NCBI GenBank assembly: GCA_010093685.1 | Contig: MU006239.1 | Coordinates: 766,110 to 830,109, forward strand | DNA length: 64,000 bases | Source: Ophiobolus disseminans | Taxonomy: Eukaryota > Ascomycota > Dothideomycetes > Pleosporales > Phaeosphaeriaceae | Direction of reading: 5' to 3' | Part shown: positions 45,828 through 57,506 of the stretch, piece by piece | How the letters are laid out: each line of letters begins with the position of its first letter | Position numbering within the stretch: position 1 is the first letter of the stretch | Notes under the pieces: generated by a model | The model's input: only the letters and a program-made list of their open reading frames with translations | Told to the model about the DNA's origin: nothing | Databases searched by the model: none | Position numbers and translations under genes: made by a program

Positions 45828-47078
45828 ATGCTTCAACATCACAGCTTTGATTCGTCGCTTCCACTGGACCGAAGCCATGGCGAATCAGCACAGAGAGTCG
45901 ATACTGAGTTGGAATCAGAGCCTAAGGAAGGGTCAGGAGCAGTCAAAGAATCCACACAGCAAAACAAGGCACAACATGACATCGCTCAAGATACGGCAGG
46001 GCTTAATAAAATAAGTCGGATGAGCGGAAAAATCCTCCCAAATCCAATGTATCAGGACTACGAATTTGAGGGCGTATTACGAGCACAAGACGACAGAAGA
46101 TATGAAGACACAGAAGACATCGCGGTGGACGCAATCAACCTTCCCTTACCGCCCTGGATTAATGCAATGGCAAGAAAGCACAATGTTGTGCTGGAATTTC
46201 CTGGGGGGTTGTATTCGAAAAAGATATATACCAAGGATCTATGTGCAAGAATTCCTGGCCGCTCGATGATCAAAACACTGGAGTATGAGAAGGCCCATGT
46301 TCGCAATAAAAATGGCACTACCACTATTAGGATGAACGCCAAGAATATGATGGTCAACGGCAAAATTATGAAGGGTCCCGAGGACAATGCATGCCCGTAC
46401 TTAGTCCTTGGTATCTTCTCTCGTGCCGACAACGTGCCAATAGAGAGGCGAGTTGAGATTCATTCACCGGCGTATCTTTTTACGATACTTTCTTGGAATA
46501 TCATGCGACTTCGAGGTCTGGAGTTCTGGTTATCCTTGAGGGAAGTCAAACAGTTCAGTCTCTACAAGGTATTTCTGTCATCATCCCGCCACCGTACGAA
46601 GCTACTAATGTAGGTCTAGTGCAGATGGAAGACTGGACAACACATTCAGGTGAAGCTGACTTCCAAGAGCGAGCGTGCACTATATCAGCTATGGCGCACT
46701 CATTCGGAATGGTGGCATTCGAAAGAGATAGGAGAGCAATGGACCAAATGGATCCAAGAGAATATAAATCAAGGCTCGAATCACCCATTAGACGAGAACT
46801 TCGATGATTTTCTATCCATTGAAGTGATTCTCGGATGGTCAGTTCTTAGGATCTCTGTAGCTGTTCTCATGCCCGTCATTCTGAGTTTGTCAATCGGTCT
46901 ATGGTTCCAATGGAGCAATTCGAAGGACTTGGCAACAATTCAAGCAGCGTGGTCCATTGCGTCCTATGTTGTTACCGCTGCAGGATGTAGGCGGCCTCCT
47001 CACCTCAGAATTAGATCCGAGCTATTGGTCGCAGTATTCGTTGCATTAATCGCTCTCATTAGCAATTTGAAAGATTGA
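45828..47078 (+). CDS. Fungal membrane-associated hypothetical protein, intact
   Basis: Two exons, 45828-46568 and 46620-47078, with a 51-base GT-AG intron (CTACTAAT branch site); both exons are whole numbers of codons, giving 399 residues. The ATG at 45828 is the first in frame. The N-terminal 80 residues are polar and low-complexity. The middle is a basic globular region (LEFPGGLYSKK, RVEIHSPAYLFTILSW, LREVKQFSLYK). The C-terminus has hydrophobic segments (WSVLRISVAVLMPVILSLSI and LLVAVFVALIALI) that look like membrane helices. The pattern of a globular N-terminal part and C-terminal membrane helices resembles orphan families common in Pleosporales. Function unknown. Its 3' end faces the 3' end of the PNP-NACHT-WD40 gene. 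Confidence 0.7.
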
Positions 47079-47481
47079 AAGGGAATTTCAGGTTTCAAAT
47101 ACACTTGATTGGTGTATGTTGGCCGTGATCCGAATTGGATCTTGGGAGGTAAGTTAATTCTGCTCGCTGGATAAGATGTTCAGTTTGTACTCGTAACTTA
47201 GACTGTAACGTGGTAAAAAGTACTTCTTTGATAAAGTTTCGTAATTTTAGTCCACAACTCCATAAACTATGTTACAGTCGCGAGCACAATCGGTTTCCGG
47301 TCCCCGCACTGGCTCCGCTCCCATAGCACGGACCAGCTGTTACAGTTTTACCACATTTGTCTTAGTGCTTTGCAGGGGCTGCGGTAATTTTCAGTTATTC
47401 TATACAGTGACATTTGATAGTTAGGACATCCGACACCGTCAGTTTCTCTATAACGTTATAGAGAGAAAGTACTATACAACA
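47079..47481. other. Intergenic with a transposon end-like motif
   Basis: Contains the sequence at 47275-47300 described separately. No gene. Confidence 0.45.
47275..47300 (+). repeat. Transposon end-like motif CAGTCGCGAGCACAATCGG
   Basis: Preceded by TTA and starting CAGT. The exact reverse complement of 26 bases occurs at 58162-58187. It shares the CGGTTTCCGG core with the 45454 repeat. Likely an inverted terminus of a Tc1/Fot1-class or MITE family. Confidence 0.5.
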
Positions 47482-47640
47482 TGTAAGCAGTTAGGAGAAG
47501 GAGTTGAAGTGTATTATTAAGTATCCTGATCTGTGATCTAATGACCGAGAGGTCTGTGATGAAGGCTTATATACATAGAGCAGTAGGCTGATTGGTGAGC
47601 GGATAGTCCACGTGACCATGCAAGGTACTCTAGACTTACA
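47482..47640 (-). mobile_element. Solo LTR, family A, third copy, with CAACA target duplication
   Basis: Inverse orientation of the copies at 3572 and 37243. On the minus strand it runs TGTAAGTCTAGAG ... TATATAAGCC ... CTGCTTACA. CAACA occurs directly on both sides (47477-47481 and 47641-47645). This perfect 5-base duplication confirms the borders of the family. Confidence 0.85.
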
Positions 47641-47813
47641 CAACATAATTGCGCTTCTCGAAGATTCGATATGGCAAAGACCTCACATATATATACACGT
47701 ACATCTCCGTCCCTCTAAGAGTGCCGATCTATTAAAATAAAGATGAGAAGTAAAAGATAGGAAAGCTCAACACACACTGCTTATGTGCTGCTGCGGCACT
47801 GCGACGACGAACG

Positions 47814-50800
47814 TTACTTCAGGCAGAATATCCACACCTTTCCAGACACTGTGCCTATACCAACATATCTGCCTGACACAGCAGAATGTGCTGGCCGATA
47901 CTCTGATGGGAGCCACAACCGCTTTTGAGCATTATGAGTAATCCAGGTTCTATCTGAGCTAATGCTAATAACTTGATGAAGAGTTTGTTGGGGTTCAAAG
48001 CCTTCTATGTTAGATATGCTGATATGGCCCTCGAGCGTCTGCAGGCACGCGCCGCTGCTCGCGTCCCAAATCTTGACGGTCCTGTCCCACGACGACGCCG
48101 ACGCCAGCCGGGTCGAGTCGTGCGAGAAGGCTACCGAGTTGACCCAAATGCTGTGGCCCTCGAGCGTCTGTAGGCACACGCCGCTGCNNNNNNNNNNNNN
48201 NNNNNNNNNNNNNNNNNNNNNNNNNNNNNNNNNNNNNNNNNNNNNNNNNNNNNNNNNNNNNNNNNNNNNNNNNNNNNNNNNNNNNNNNNNNNNNNNNNNN
48301 NNNNNNNNNNNNNNNNNNNNNNNNNNNNNNNNNNNNNNNNNNNNNNNNNNNNNNNNNNNNNNNNNNNNNNNNNNNNNNNNNNNNNNNNNNNNNNNNNNNN
48401 NNNNNNNNNNNNNNNNNNNNNNNNNNNNNNNNNNNNNNNNNNNNNNNNNNNNNNNNNNNNNNNNNNNNNNNNNNNNNNNNNNNNNNNNNNNNNNNNNNNN
48501 NNNNNNNNNNNNNNNNNNNNNNNNNNNNNNNNNNNNNNNNNNNNNNNNNNNNNNNNNNNNNNNNNNNNNNNNNNNNNNNNNNNNNNNNNNNNNNNNNNNN
48601 NNNNNNNNNNNNNNNNNNNNNNNNNNNNNNNNNNNNNNNNNNNNNNNNNNNNNNNNNNNNNNNNNNNNNNNNNNNNNNNNNNNNNNNNNNNNNNNNNNNN
48701 NNNNNNNNNNNNNNNNNNNNNNNNNNNNNNNNNNNNNNNNNNNNNNNNNNNNNNNNNNNNNNNNNNNNNNNNNNNNNNNNNNNNNNNNNNNNNNNNNNNN
48801 NNNNNNNNNNNNNNNNNNNNNNNNNNNNNNNNNNNNNNNNNNNNNNNNNNNNNNNNNNNNNNNNNNNNNNNNNNNNNNNNNNNNNNNNNNNNNNNNNNNN
48901 NNNNNNNNNNNNNNNNNNNNNNNNNNNNNNNNNNNNNNNNNNNNNNNNNNNNNNNNNNNNNNNNNNNNNNNNNNNNNNNNNNNNNNNNNNNGCATCCCAG
49001 ATCTTGAAGGCGCAGTCCCACGACGACGCGGACGCCAGCCGGGTCGAGTCGTGCGAGAAGGCCACCGAGCTGACTGCATCAATATGGCCCTCGAGCGTCT
49101 GTAGGCACGCGCCGCTGCTGGCGTCCCAGATCTTGACGGTGCTGTCACTGGACGCCGACGCCAGCCGGGTCGAGTCGTGCGAGAAGGCTACCGAGTTGAC
49201 CCTACCGCTATGGCCCTCGAGCATCTGTAGGCACGCGCCGCTGCTCGCGTCCCAGATCTTGACGGTGCTGTCGCTGGACGCTGATGCCAGCCGGGTCGAG
49301 TCGTGCGAGAATGCCACCGAGTTGACCCTACCGCTATGGCCCTCGAGCGTCTGCAGGCACGCAGTCCAGCCTTCGCTCACAGCTGGCCTGATTGAGATTC
49401 CTTCTGGCGCTTCGTGATAAAATAGCCCTCTGATTGCGCTTCCTGTTGGGCTAAACAACAGCGCAGATGCATATGCTTGTAGAGGGTAATTTTCAATTGC
49501 TCCTTTGTGAGACATTGCGAACCGACTCGCATCGTGAACCACTTGAAGAGTATCAGGGGCGCCTACTTGTTTCTAGGTGAATTTAGCATCAATCCTTGTA
49601 AGTTGGACAGCAATTTAGGTATCACCTGAACTAAGTCCACTAGCCTTGCCATGGACTCTATTGCTTTAGGCATGCTTTTGCAAAGACTCATTGCCTCTAG
49701 CCAGTAGAGGTACTTTTCCTTAAGGAAGGTATGAACGGTACCCTCATCACAGAGGTCATCTTGAAACCCAAAGTGTCTGTGCAAGAACGTAGCCTGTGAC
49801 GTTCCTGCTGACAGACCTAGAATCGTGAGCCAGAAAAAAAGAAGCTTCCATATAATGGTATAGATGGAATAGTTCGTGGTATTTGCTTCGTGCAAATGAT
49901 CAATCCAGTAGATGCACGAGTAGCGCAACGCTGCTAGTGGGTCTTGTATAGGCGTTTGGACGTTGCAGATAGGCAATCCTGGTGCTTTTAGGCCATACAT
50001 ATCTCTGTGTAACGTCCTCGACAGAATTGCGAGCGACCTCGACAAGATGGTACGATGAATGGCCGTGGTCCCAAATGGAAAGACTCTGTTAACTGCTTTT
50101 GTGATCAGGAACTCCTTTGCAGACTGATGCACAAAGTAGATAGTGTCTTCTTGCAGAGTAAGAAACGATCCACAGAGGCCAATGATCTCCTGTACCTCCG
50201 TCTCGTCAGCTAAGTCTTCGAGGGGTTCAACAAGGGCTACCAGCTCCTTCAACGTGATTGGCCGATACACTAGCGCGACTGAAGCGAGCACCTGCTTGCA
50301 GAGCTCAACATCTTTTGATACGCTAACATGCCTTATCATCCGCTCGTACAGCGCGTCCAGCCCTGGAGGGAAGGAGTTCAATTCCTTCAGAACGTTCCTT
50401 TTTGCTGTCGTTTCAAGCTCCTGACACACTAGCGCCACCCAGAGAAAGGTGTCGTTTGCATTTGACGCCAAATGCTCAAGCACGGCATCTCGTGTCTTAT
50501 CAGTATACTGATTCTGCATTGCCAGCTGAGACACCTTCTGCTGGATAAAGACGCTGACAGCTGCTGACACTGAATCCGCGTTCAGCTCTAAGCTTAGCCC
50601 TACTTTGTGGTCTGCCCGCTCTACTTGTTTTTCAATGTCTGGCCAGTTACGACTGGAGACTATCCACTTGACGCGTGGAGACGCAGACGACTGTTTTGCG
50701 ATAAACTCAAGTAGCTTCAGCATGTCAGTGACGCACTCGTCTAGCGCGTCAATAATAAAGTATGTCGTGTCCAAACTCGGGTCCTGCAGCACTTCTGCAA

Positions 50801-52276
50801 AGATCTCTGTTACAGCAACCCATGCATTCGCATCCTCAAACATATTCTTGCCTGCGAGATCGAACTTCTTGCGAACGTGCGAGACAAGTGATGGCTGCCG
50901 AATAACGAGCAAGTACAACAGCCCCCGCAGTACAGCGATGGCGCTGTTAATGCGCGAGTCGGCAGCCTGGCAGAAGAAGTAGGATATAGCAGCCGTACTA
51001 GCTATTGACTGCTGTAGCTCGTTGATGATACCGCAGAGGAGCATAGTCTTGCCCTTGCCCGGATTGCCTTTGATCCATAGAAGTGGGCTTCCTAGATCGT
51101 CGTGCCATTGCTTGAAGATAGGGTTTACAAGCACCCACTGGTAAGAGTCTTCTAGCAATCCGCCCTTGATGTCCTCAATGCGTTTCTTATCATCACGGGG
51201 ATCAGTTATGCGCAAGCTCCGTATGCAGTTCTGGGTTTCTTCTGCTAATTTTTTGACATCAGCGTCAAGATGCGACCAAATATGCCATGGTTGCACTCAC
51301 CATCTCTCCCGCCAGTCGCCTCCTCTACCGTATGCGTCTTTGCTACCTCGGCTGGCGGTATCACTAGCAGCACCTCCTTTGCGCACGCTGCCGCCGTTGC
51401 CGCCGCATACGGCTGCCACCGCTTGTTCTTGTGCGAGTCGGCGTAGTCGCAGATGCCGCGGATGACTAGGCACGGGAAGCTGTTCATCAGGCCTGCCGCC
51501 TCCATCTCGAAGCAGAGCACGCCGCCGAGCTCCGCACTGACTCGGTCTCTCTCCGCCGCGCTCCTCATCACTTGGTTGCCTGATGCGATCGTGCCGTAGT
51601 GCACTACCACTTCCTCCTTGCTCGTGCGAGGCTGCCGTGCCTCTTCTCTGTCCACACTACATCTGTCGCATGTCTGCCCTCTATTGTGGTCGTACGTTGC
51701 TTCGAAGAGAATGTCTGGCCCTGCCTTGACGCGCTGGAAATTGGCGATACGCTCCAGCTTGGAGACGTGCTCCAAGAGCGTGCTTTTACCGCGCAGCTCA
51801 GTTGCCCGCACTTTAGCAACTGCTGCTAGCAATATCGGCGGTGATGAGTTGAGCGCACCTGTCCGCTCGAACCCGCTCGCTGTCGTCTTGCCCATGTCGT
51901 ACTGCACCACCCCGGCGAACGTCCCGTGCGGCTGGCTGACCACCACATCTCCAAGCCGCACGTCTGCCTCAGCGCTGGGGACGCCGCCGCCGATGCCCAC
52001 CATCAGCCCGAACCGCATCTTCTTGAACGTCGCTCGCATCTGCGTTGCCACAGTTGCTGCCGGGTTGTTGCCGATCCGGCCCGCGGGCAGGCACACGATC
52101 GCGACGTTGTGGCCGCCGATCGAGCCGAGGGCGTACAGGTTCTCGTCGTTGTCGTCAGGGTCGCGCTCGAGGTCGGGGTGCTCCGCGTCGAGCATCTCCT
52201 GCGCAGCCGCCAGCTCGACGGGCAGCGCGCACACCCATCCCACCGTGTAGTCGTCGCGGCGCAGCGGTCGCGCCAT
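47814..52276 (-). CDS. PNP_UDP-NACHT-WD40 NLR-type protein
   Basis: Three exons: 52276-51301, 51244-49626 and 49572 to the stop at 47814-47816. The introns are 56 and 53 bases and the phases join exactly. Exon 1 is a nucleoside phosphorylase-like domain: VGWVCALPVELAAA, GLMVGIGGGVPS, CFEMEAAGLMNSFPCLVIRG and CDYADSHKN. Exon 2 is a NACHT NTPase with Walker A GNPGKGKT and Walker B FIIDALDECV, then FLWVALVCQELE and YFVHQSAKEFL. Exon 3 is an array of WD40 repeats of 42 residues with near-identical units (TLEGHSGRVNSVAFSHDS, VKIWDASSGACLQ), interrupted by Ns at 48188-48991, then a C-terminal cap. As given, the frame differs across the gap, so gap length is uncertain. Such STAND proteins are thought to be non-self receptors; the PNP-like domain may act on nucleosides or nucleotides. 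Confidence 0.9.
48188..48991. other. Assembly gap (804 Ns) inside the WD40 array
   Basis: Bounded on both sides by highly similar 126-base WD40 units. The count is not a whole number of units and shifts the frame, so the true repeat number is unknown. Confidence 0.9.
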
Positions 52277-52997
52277 TTGCGGTCGTTGCGAGACGAAGAG
52301 GTATGTAGAGATGCAAGACGGCGAGTCGCTGTTGCGAGTCGAGGGCGCGGTCTAACAGCGCTTCAACCCTTCAACCCCTCAGACGCTCAGCCCCTCAGAC
52401 GTCCAGCCTTCAGCCTTGCGATCTGCACCCTTAGCTGCATGCATGATTGTCAGTGGAGGCTGAAGTGTGTTGTCGAATTGACGTCCAGAGCGGATGCCTA
52501 GTTGCAGCCGCAGACGCAGACGAGTGGTTGGGGGTGCTAGCATCGGCCTGCTGATTGGTTGTTCCAGTAGGGTGCGCAGTAGAACTTGTGTTAGGCAGAG
52601 ACTTGAGGCAGCAGACTCAAGCCACAACCTCAATGACCCTCGCTCAGCTGGCGCTGGTAACAACAAAAACCCTTGCTTCGCTGGTATCTTCTTGTAGTAC
52701 TACTGCCAGCCAAAGCACTTCTCTCCTGACCGTTGATTTAGTATTCCGGAGATGCAGCTGTACACAGTCCTGCACTTCTGTAAGCATTTACCGAGCCTAA
52801 GATGTAATATTCACTAAGCAGAAGTAGCTGCAGCAGGATGGTCGCTGGAGTACAAGAGTATCGAGCAATGCGTAGATGTAGAAGACATGCCCTCTCCTGC
52901 TGTTGCATTTCTGATGGTTTACGTAGGATGCTACTGCCCCAAAGCTTCAGTACATGTACGCTTCTCCACATCGCAGATAAGGGCTACGCAATAACCG
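52277..52997. other. Upstream region between divergent genes
   Basis: Probable promoters of the PNP-NACHT-WD40 gene (minus) and the CorA-like gene (plus). No other gene supported. Confidence 0.4.
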
Positions 52998-54239
52998 CCT
53001 CTTAGACTGGTCGAGAAAGACGTGTTCTCAGCAGACACTGAGCCAGCGCCCGAGCTGGTGCAGTCCTTTCAGATCCCTGCCCGCCTCCTTGCGGACGTGT
53101 ACCGACGCTCAAACGGGTTCTTCAGCTCCGCAGAGGCTTTCGATCAGAACGGCCACCTTCAATCTTGCTGTAAGCTATCGATAGCATGTGCTTCAGCCAA
53201 TCATCTGCTCATTGCACATCGCAGACACATGCTTCCGCGTCCTGGTTAAGATGGCCGCTCGAGACGCTAGCTCAAGCTATACCTGGCACGAGATGACCTT
53301 CTGCTCGCGGTGGATAGCTGGCCGCTGCACGATCCTGTGCATTGGCGCTTCGTCATCGTTCAAGGAGCTGCTACAAGACGCCCACAAACGACTAGAGGCG
53401 GCGTTGCCGCTTGCAGAGCCATACTCATTGCACCTACCACTCGTAGAGGCAGTCATTGCTATGCAGGACCTATCTGTGTGGTATGTGCGCGACATTGTGC
53501 GCAGTGTTGAGAAGGCAAGTACAGCCAAGTGACGATGAGGCGGCACCGTTAATAACAAGAGTTTAGGATCGCTCGCTGCCAGCCCGCGGATCCAAAGACT
53601 TTGTCATGATGCACGAAGGAGCACGGCACGCCATCCATTCGTTCGAGACGCTCAGCGTGACGATCGAGACGGTAGAAGCCATGCATCAGCACATTGCGTT
53701 GCTTGCAGACAAGAGCAAGCAAGCGAGTGGAATTGAGCCAAAGACGTTGCTCAAAGTGCGTATGCACATGGCCTTCCAAGCCAGGATGCTCCGCAACTTG
53801 CTCCTGCGCTCGCAGTCGAACAAGGAGCGGCTGCAGAACGAGATCGCTCTGGTGAGGTGATCGAAATGACCTACGAAAGCTGATTTACTGACGCAAGGCC
53901 AGGCATACAACATGATCGCTCAGCGCGACAGCCAGGTCATGACGGGACTCGGAGAGGCAGCGAGACTTGACAGTGGCGCCATGAAGACTATCGCAGTGGT
54001 GACGATGGCGTTTCTTCCCCCGACCTTCTTATCAGCATGTATACCCTGTCGTCGAACGATCCCGGACTGACAGCAGGCAGGCGATCTTCAGCATGAGCTT
54101 CTTCAACTACACGCCTGAGCAAACCGGGACGGGGTGGTCGGTGTCGAGCGAGTTCTGGGTGTACTGGGTCTGTGCCGTACCGCTGACGTGTCTGACACTG
54201 GCTATCTGGCACTGGCGGCAACAACGGGTGCAGAGCTGA
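52998..54239 (+). CDS. CorA-like membrane protein, 5' end unresolved
   Basis: Exons about 52998-53169, 53225-53514, 53567-53851, 53903-54034 and 54081-54239, with all internal exons in phase. Introns 1 and 3 are GT-AG. Intron 2 (53515-53566) has a GC donor in the classic AAG|GCAAGT context. Intron 4 (54035-54080) also needs a GC donor (TCA|GCATGT). The protein has VWYVRDIVRSVEK, MMHEGARHAIHSFETL, SQSNKERLQNEIAL and AYNMIAQRDSQVM (coiled-coil funnel). Then come MKTIAVVTMAFLPPTFLS|AIFSMSFF and a last helix FWVYWVCAVPLTCLTLAIW. This is the layout of fungal CorA-like (Mg2+/Zn2+ transporter-related) proteins; the bacterial GMN filter motif is not present here. A start codon is not visible: the first exon is preceded by a stop and an AG. 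Transport activity is unproven. Confidence 0.75.
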
Positions 54240-54487
54240 AGGTAGCATCCGCTGTTCGAGCTGCAGAGATAGCGACCGATAACGAGCTTGGAGACCTATG
54301 TTCACAGAAGCGTCTCACGTGTACCCGCCATGCCTATAAAGCTCCATAGTGGATAGGAGCGATCGAGGAAGAACATACTGATCGTAGCCTCACTGTTCTC
54401 ACGTCCGGCTCAGAAAAGCAGACGGACAGGTGAAGAAGGCGGTGGAGCTGCTGGAGGCCGTGGTAGAAGTGAGCAACAAGGTGCTGC

Positions 54488-57400
54488 CATACTTGTTAAC
54501 AAGCAAGCCGCTTGCAAGTAATTGCTTGTCACGGCTTGGTCAGACCAAGCCGAGCCAAGCCAAGCTGCGCAGCCAGTTTTGCAAGCCAAGCCAAGCTTAA
54601 AAGTGAAGCTTGCTTGACAAGGCTTGGACAGCTTGGTACCTAGGCCGGGTACAGGTGTTTTTGGCCATGAGGCTGGGGTTTTGGTGGGATATTGATCTCG
54701 CGATAGGTTTCTGGTGTTGCAATTAGCTTAGCCAGCCCTAAAAATAGCCCCCAGCACCTCATTCCCGCGCGCATTTGCCCGTCGTCCTATCTTTTTGGAC
54801 TCTGTTTTGGCTCTATCCACTCAATCACAGCTGTTGTTTTAGTGTTTTGCCTCATCTAGATCATCGCTATGCCGCCGCTCAGCACCACACAAAATCCTCT
54901 ATCCAGGCCTGCCAAACGTCGCAAAACTACGGCACGAGGCAGCAAGTCGCAGCCTATTGTTGTTAACGCGTCCCAGAGCTGGAACAGCCCCCAAAACAGC
55001 TCCCAAGAGCCTGAAAATAAGACTACGTTCGAGTCACAACTGCAAGAAACCCAGCCCAAAGCCGCGATCACCGCGCCTACTAAGGACGGCAGTGAGGCCG
55101 CAACTGCAACGACTACTGCGGGCGATATCAACGCTGCCGACAGCGGCCTCTGGGACAACTTAGCAGATAACTTTAACGGGATCAACTGGGAGCGTCTGCC
55201 GCGCTATATAAAGCCGTTAGCAACCCAGACGCGAGGTAAAAGCTGGATCTTCCAGCACGGCTGGCATGTCGCGTCTATTACCTCTGGCGGCACAAAACTC
55301 TATTTTGTATGCCGTTACTGCCACCAGCACAAGTTTATTGAGGCTGGCCGGGGTGGCGCGTACAACGTCTCAAAGTCCACCTCGACGGCTATGCGCCACC
55401 TCGAGGAGGATCGCGCTTGCCACCGCTATCGCGCGCCTGGCAAGGAGGTAAAAGACGCTATTCTCCGCGGCTCATGGCTCCGCCAAGCGCTGAAATCTGG
55501 CTATAACGTGCCCCAAAAGGTAGCCAATGGAGCCGGCAATCTCAACGTACAGGTCTTTAGGCTGGCGGCAGTAAGCTGGCTCGTTGAAAACAACCACCCG
55601 CTGCGCGAGTTTAAAACGCCAGCGTTCAAGGCGTTGATCGCAGCAGCTAACCCAGAGGCAGTAGTATCGCTCTGGTCGTCTCACGTCAGCGTAACGCGGT
55701 ACGTGATAAGGCTGTACAACGCTATCCAGCCAGCTGTTGCCACTGCCCTGTCGCAATCGCTTAGCAAGGTCCATATAAGCTTTAACAAGTGGACAACAAA
55801 AGGTAGCAAGAGAGGCTTTTTAGGCCTTGTTGCCCACTTCGTTGCTCATGCTAGCGATCTAATAGACCTCCTAGTTGCTCCGCTGCAGCTTATAGGCGCT
55901 CATGCTGGCGATAATATAGCTCAGATCGTCCTCTTAGTGCTCAAAGATTTCAGTATATCAGCCTCTTAAGTCGGCTACTTTATGCTTGACAACGCCACTA
56001 AGAACGACGCCGCAATACCGGTAGCTGCAATTAGCAGAAAACTGGGATTTGATACAGCCCATCGTCGCCTCCGTTGCGCGCCTCATACTCTCAATCTGAT
56101 TGGCCAGACGCTACTTTGGGGCAGCAACCCAGATGCATACGACAACAATAGCAGCAATCTGCAGGAGGAGGAGGACTATCTATTGCAGTGGCGCCGCGAC
56201 AGGCCTCTCGGTATCCTCGTCTCAGTGATCGACTATATCAAAACGCCACAACAGCACGAGCTTTTCGAGAATTTCCAGCGCCTCGCGAACCGAGAGCTGT
56301 CCACAAATAAGCAGAAAATACTAGCGCCTTTGAAGCCAGTCGTCACCCGCTGGAACTCATATTGCTCTGCTTTTGAGCGCGCTGCACTGCTTCAACCAGC
56401 TATAAACGCCTACGTCGGACTCCATATACGACTCACCCGGGACGAGGATACGTACGCTATAAGCCGGGGCAACAAGCTGCCAGTTGCGGCGCCGTGGATG
56501 AGATCTACCGGGCTATCTGCCGCTGACTGGGGCGTAGTTACAGAGTATCTAGACGTGCTAACGCCGCTAAAGTTAGCAACAAAACGCCTTAAATGCCGCG
56601 GCAAAGGCGGCTAATACGGCGCGATCTATAAGGTTATACTTATATTTGAGTTCTTGTTAGGGTAGTACGAGCAGCGCGTTACGTCATATAACGACGTTGT
56701 ATATAAGCACGATAAGGCTCCGGAGGTTCACCTCGCGATCAATCTACGCGCTACCTAGACTAAAGCCAGCAACTGTTACACTAAACTTGACGCCTCACCC
56801 ACCTATTACGCCGCCACGATCCTTCACCCGTACTACAAGACCTACTGCGACTTAGCGTGGGCAGATCGCCCAGACTGGCTTGAAGAGAATAACCGGGCGT
56901 TCAACGCTCTCTGGGCTCAATATAAGATCCACCCAGCCACCGTGCAGCCAATCAGGGTCGTCACAAACAATATAGACGACGCTATCGATAGCCTTATAGA
57001 GCTAAAAACCGAGAACTTGAGCGCTAGCCCAGGCGATCTGAATAAGTACCAGCGATAAAAACAGTGCGAGCTAAGGGCGGAGAAGGGTTCAAACAACGCC
57101 AACAACCCTATAGATTACTAGCTAGGGCTGCGCGATCGATACCCTCAGCTGTCCAAACTTGCGCTTGACGTCATCTCAATACCTGCCTCTAGCTGCGAAT
57201 GCGAGCGCATGTTCAGTGAGCTTCGCGATCTGCTGCAACCGCGGCGACGAGGTATATCGGCCGAGCTTTTGGTGGCGATACAGTGCGTACGGAGGTGGCA
57301 AAAGGCTGGTTTTGGGCCCAAAAACAGCTCGTTTCGGCCGGATCTGACTCAGAAATAGATGAGTTATACCGTCTATCTAAGTAGATTCAAGACAACATAT

Positions 57401-57506
57401 AAATTAGTATTAGGAGGCAATCTATTATACATCAAACAACCAAGCCGTCCAATCCAAGCCAAGCCGCCTGCGGCGGCTTGGCTTGGCTTGCTTGTTGACA
57501 AGTATG
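54488..57506 (+). mobile_element. hAT DNA transposon, full length, decayed
   Basis: Ends are CATACTTGTTAACAAGCAAGCC at the left and its inverse at the right (one mismatch). The flanking 8-base duplications are GGTGCTGC (54480-54487) and GGTGCTGG (57507-57514). Subterminal regions are rich in repeated AAGCC/GGCTT words, typical hAT transposase-binding clusters. Length is 3019 bases. It carries a broken transposase gene. Confidence 0.9.
54869..57358 (+). pseudogene. hAT transposase with premature stops
   Basis: A single frame of about 830 codons runs from the ATG at 54869 to the TAG at 57356. It is open for 366 codons, then broken by a TAA (before VGYF) and several later TAA/TAG codons from 56612 on. 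BED-type zinc finger: VCRYCHQHKF ... AMRHLEEDRACHRY. RNase H-like core: WTTKGSKRGFLGLVAHF and GYFMLDNATKND, where the family has its Asp, then LRCAPHTLNLIGQ and TRWNSYCSAFERA. C-terminal dimerisation region: SIPASSCECERMFSELRDLL. All stops fit C-to-T or G-to-A changes, so RIP is likely. Inactive. Confidence 0.85.

Noticed and set aside
49543..49572. A 25-base intron between NACHT and WD40 exons
   Set aside because: Too short. Using the donor at 49625 and acceptor at 49573 gives a normal 53-base intron with a branch site and restores the frame.
51604..52501. Several 190-210 codon plus-strand frames opposite the PNP_UDP exon
   Set aside because: GC-rich antisense shadows of a well-supported coding exon.
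54480..54640. A small RNA or structured leader suggested by many AAGCC/GGCTT words
   Set aside because: Explained by hAT subterminal repeats between the defined end and the transposase start.
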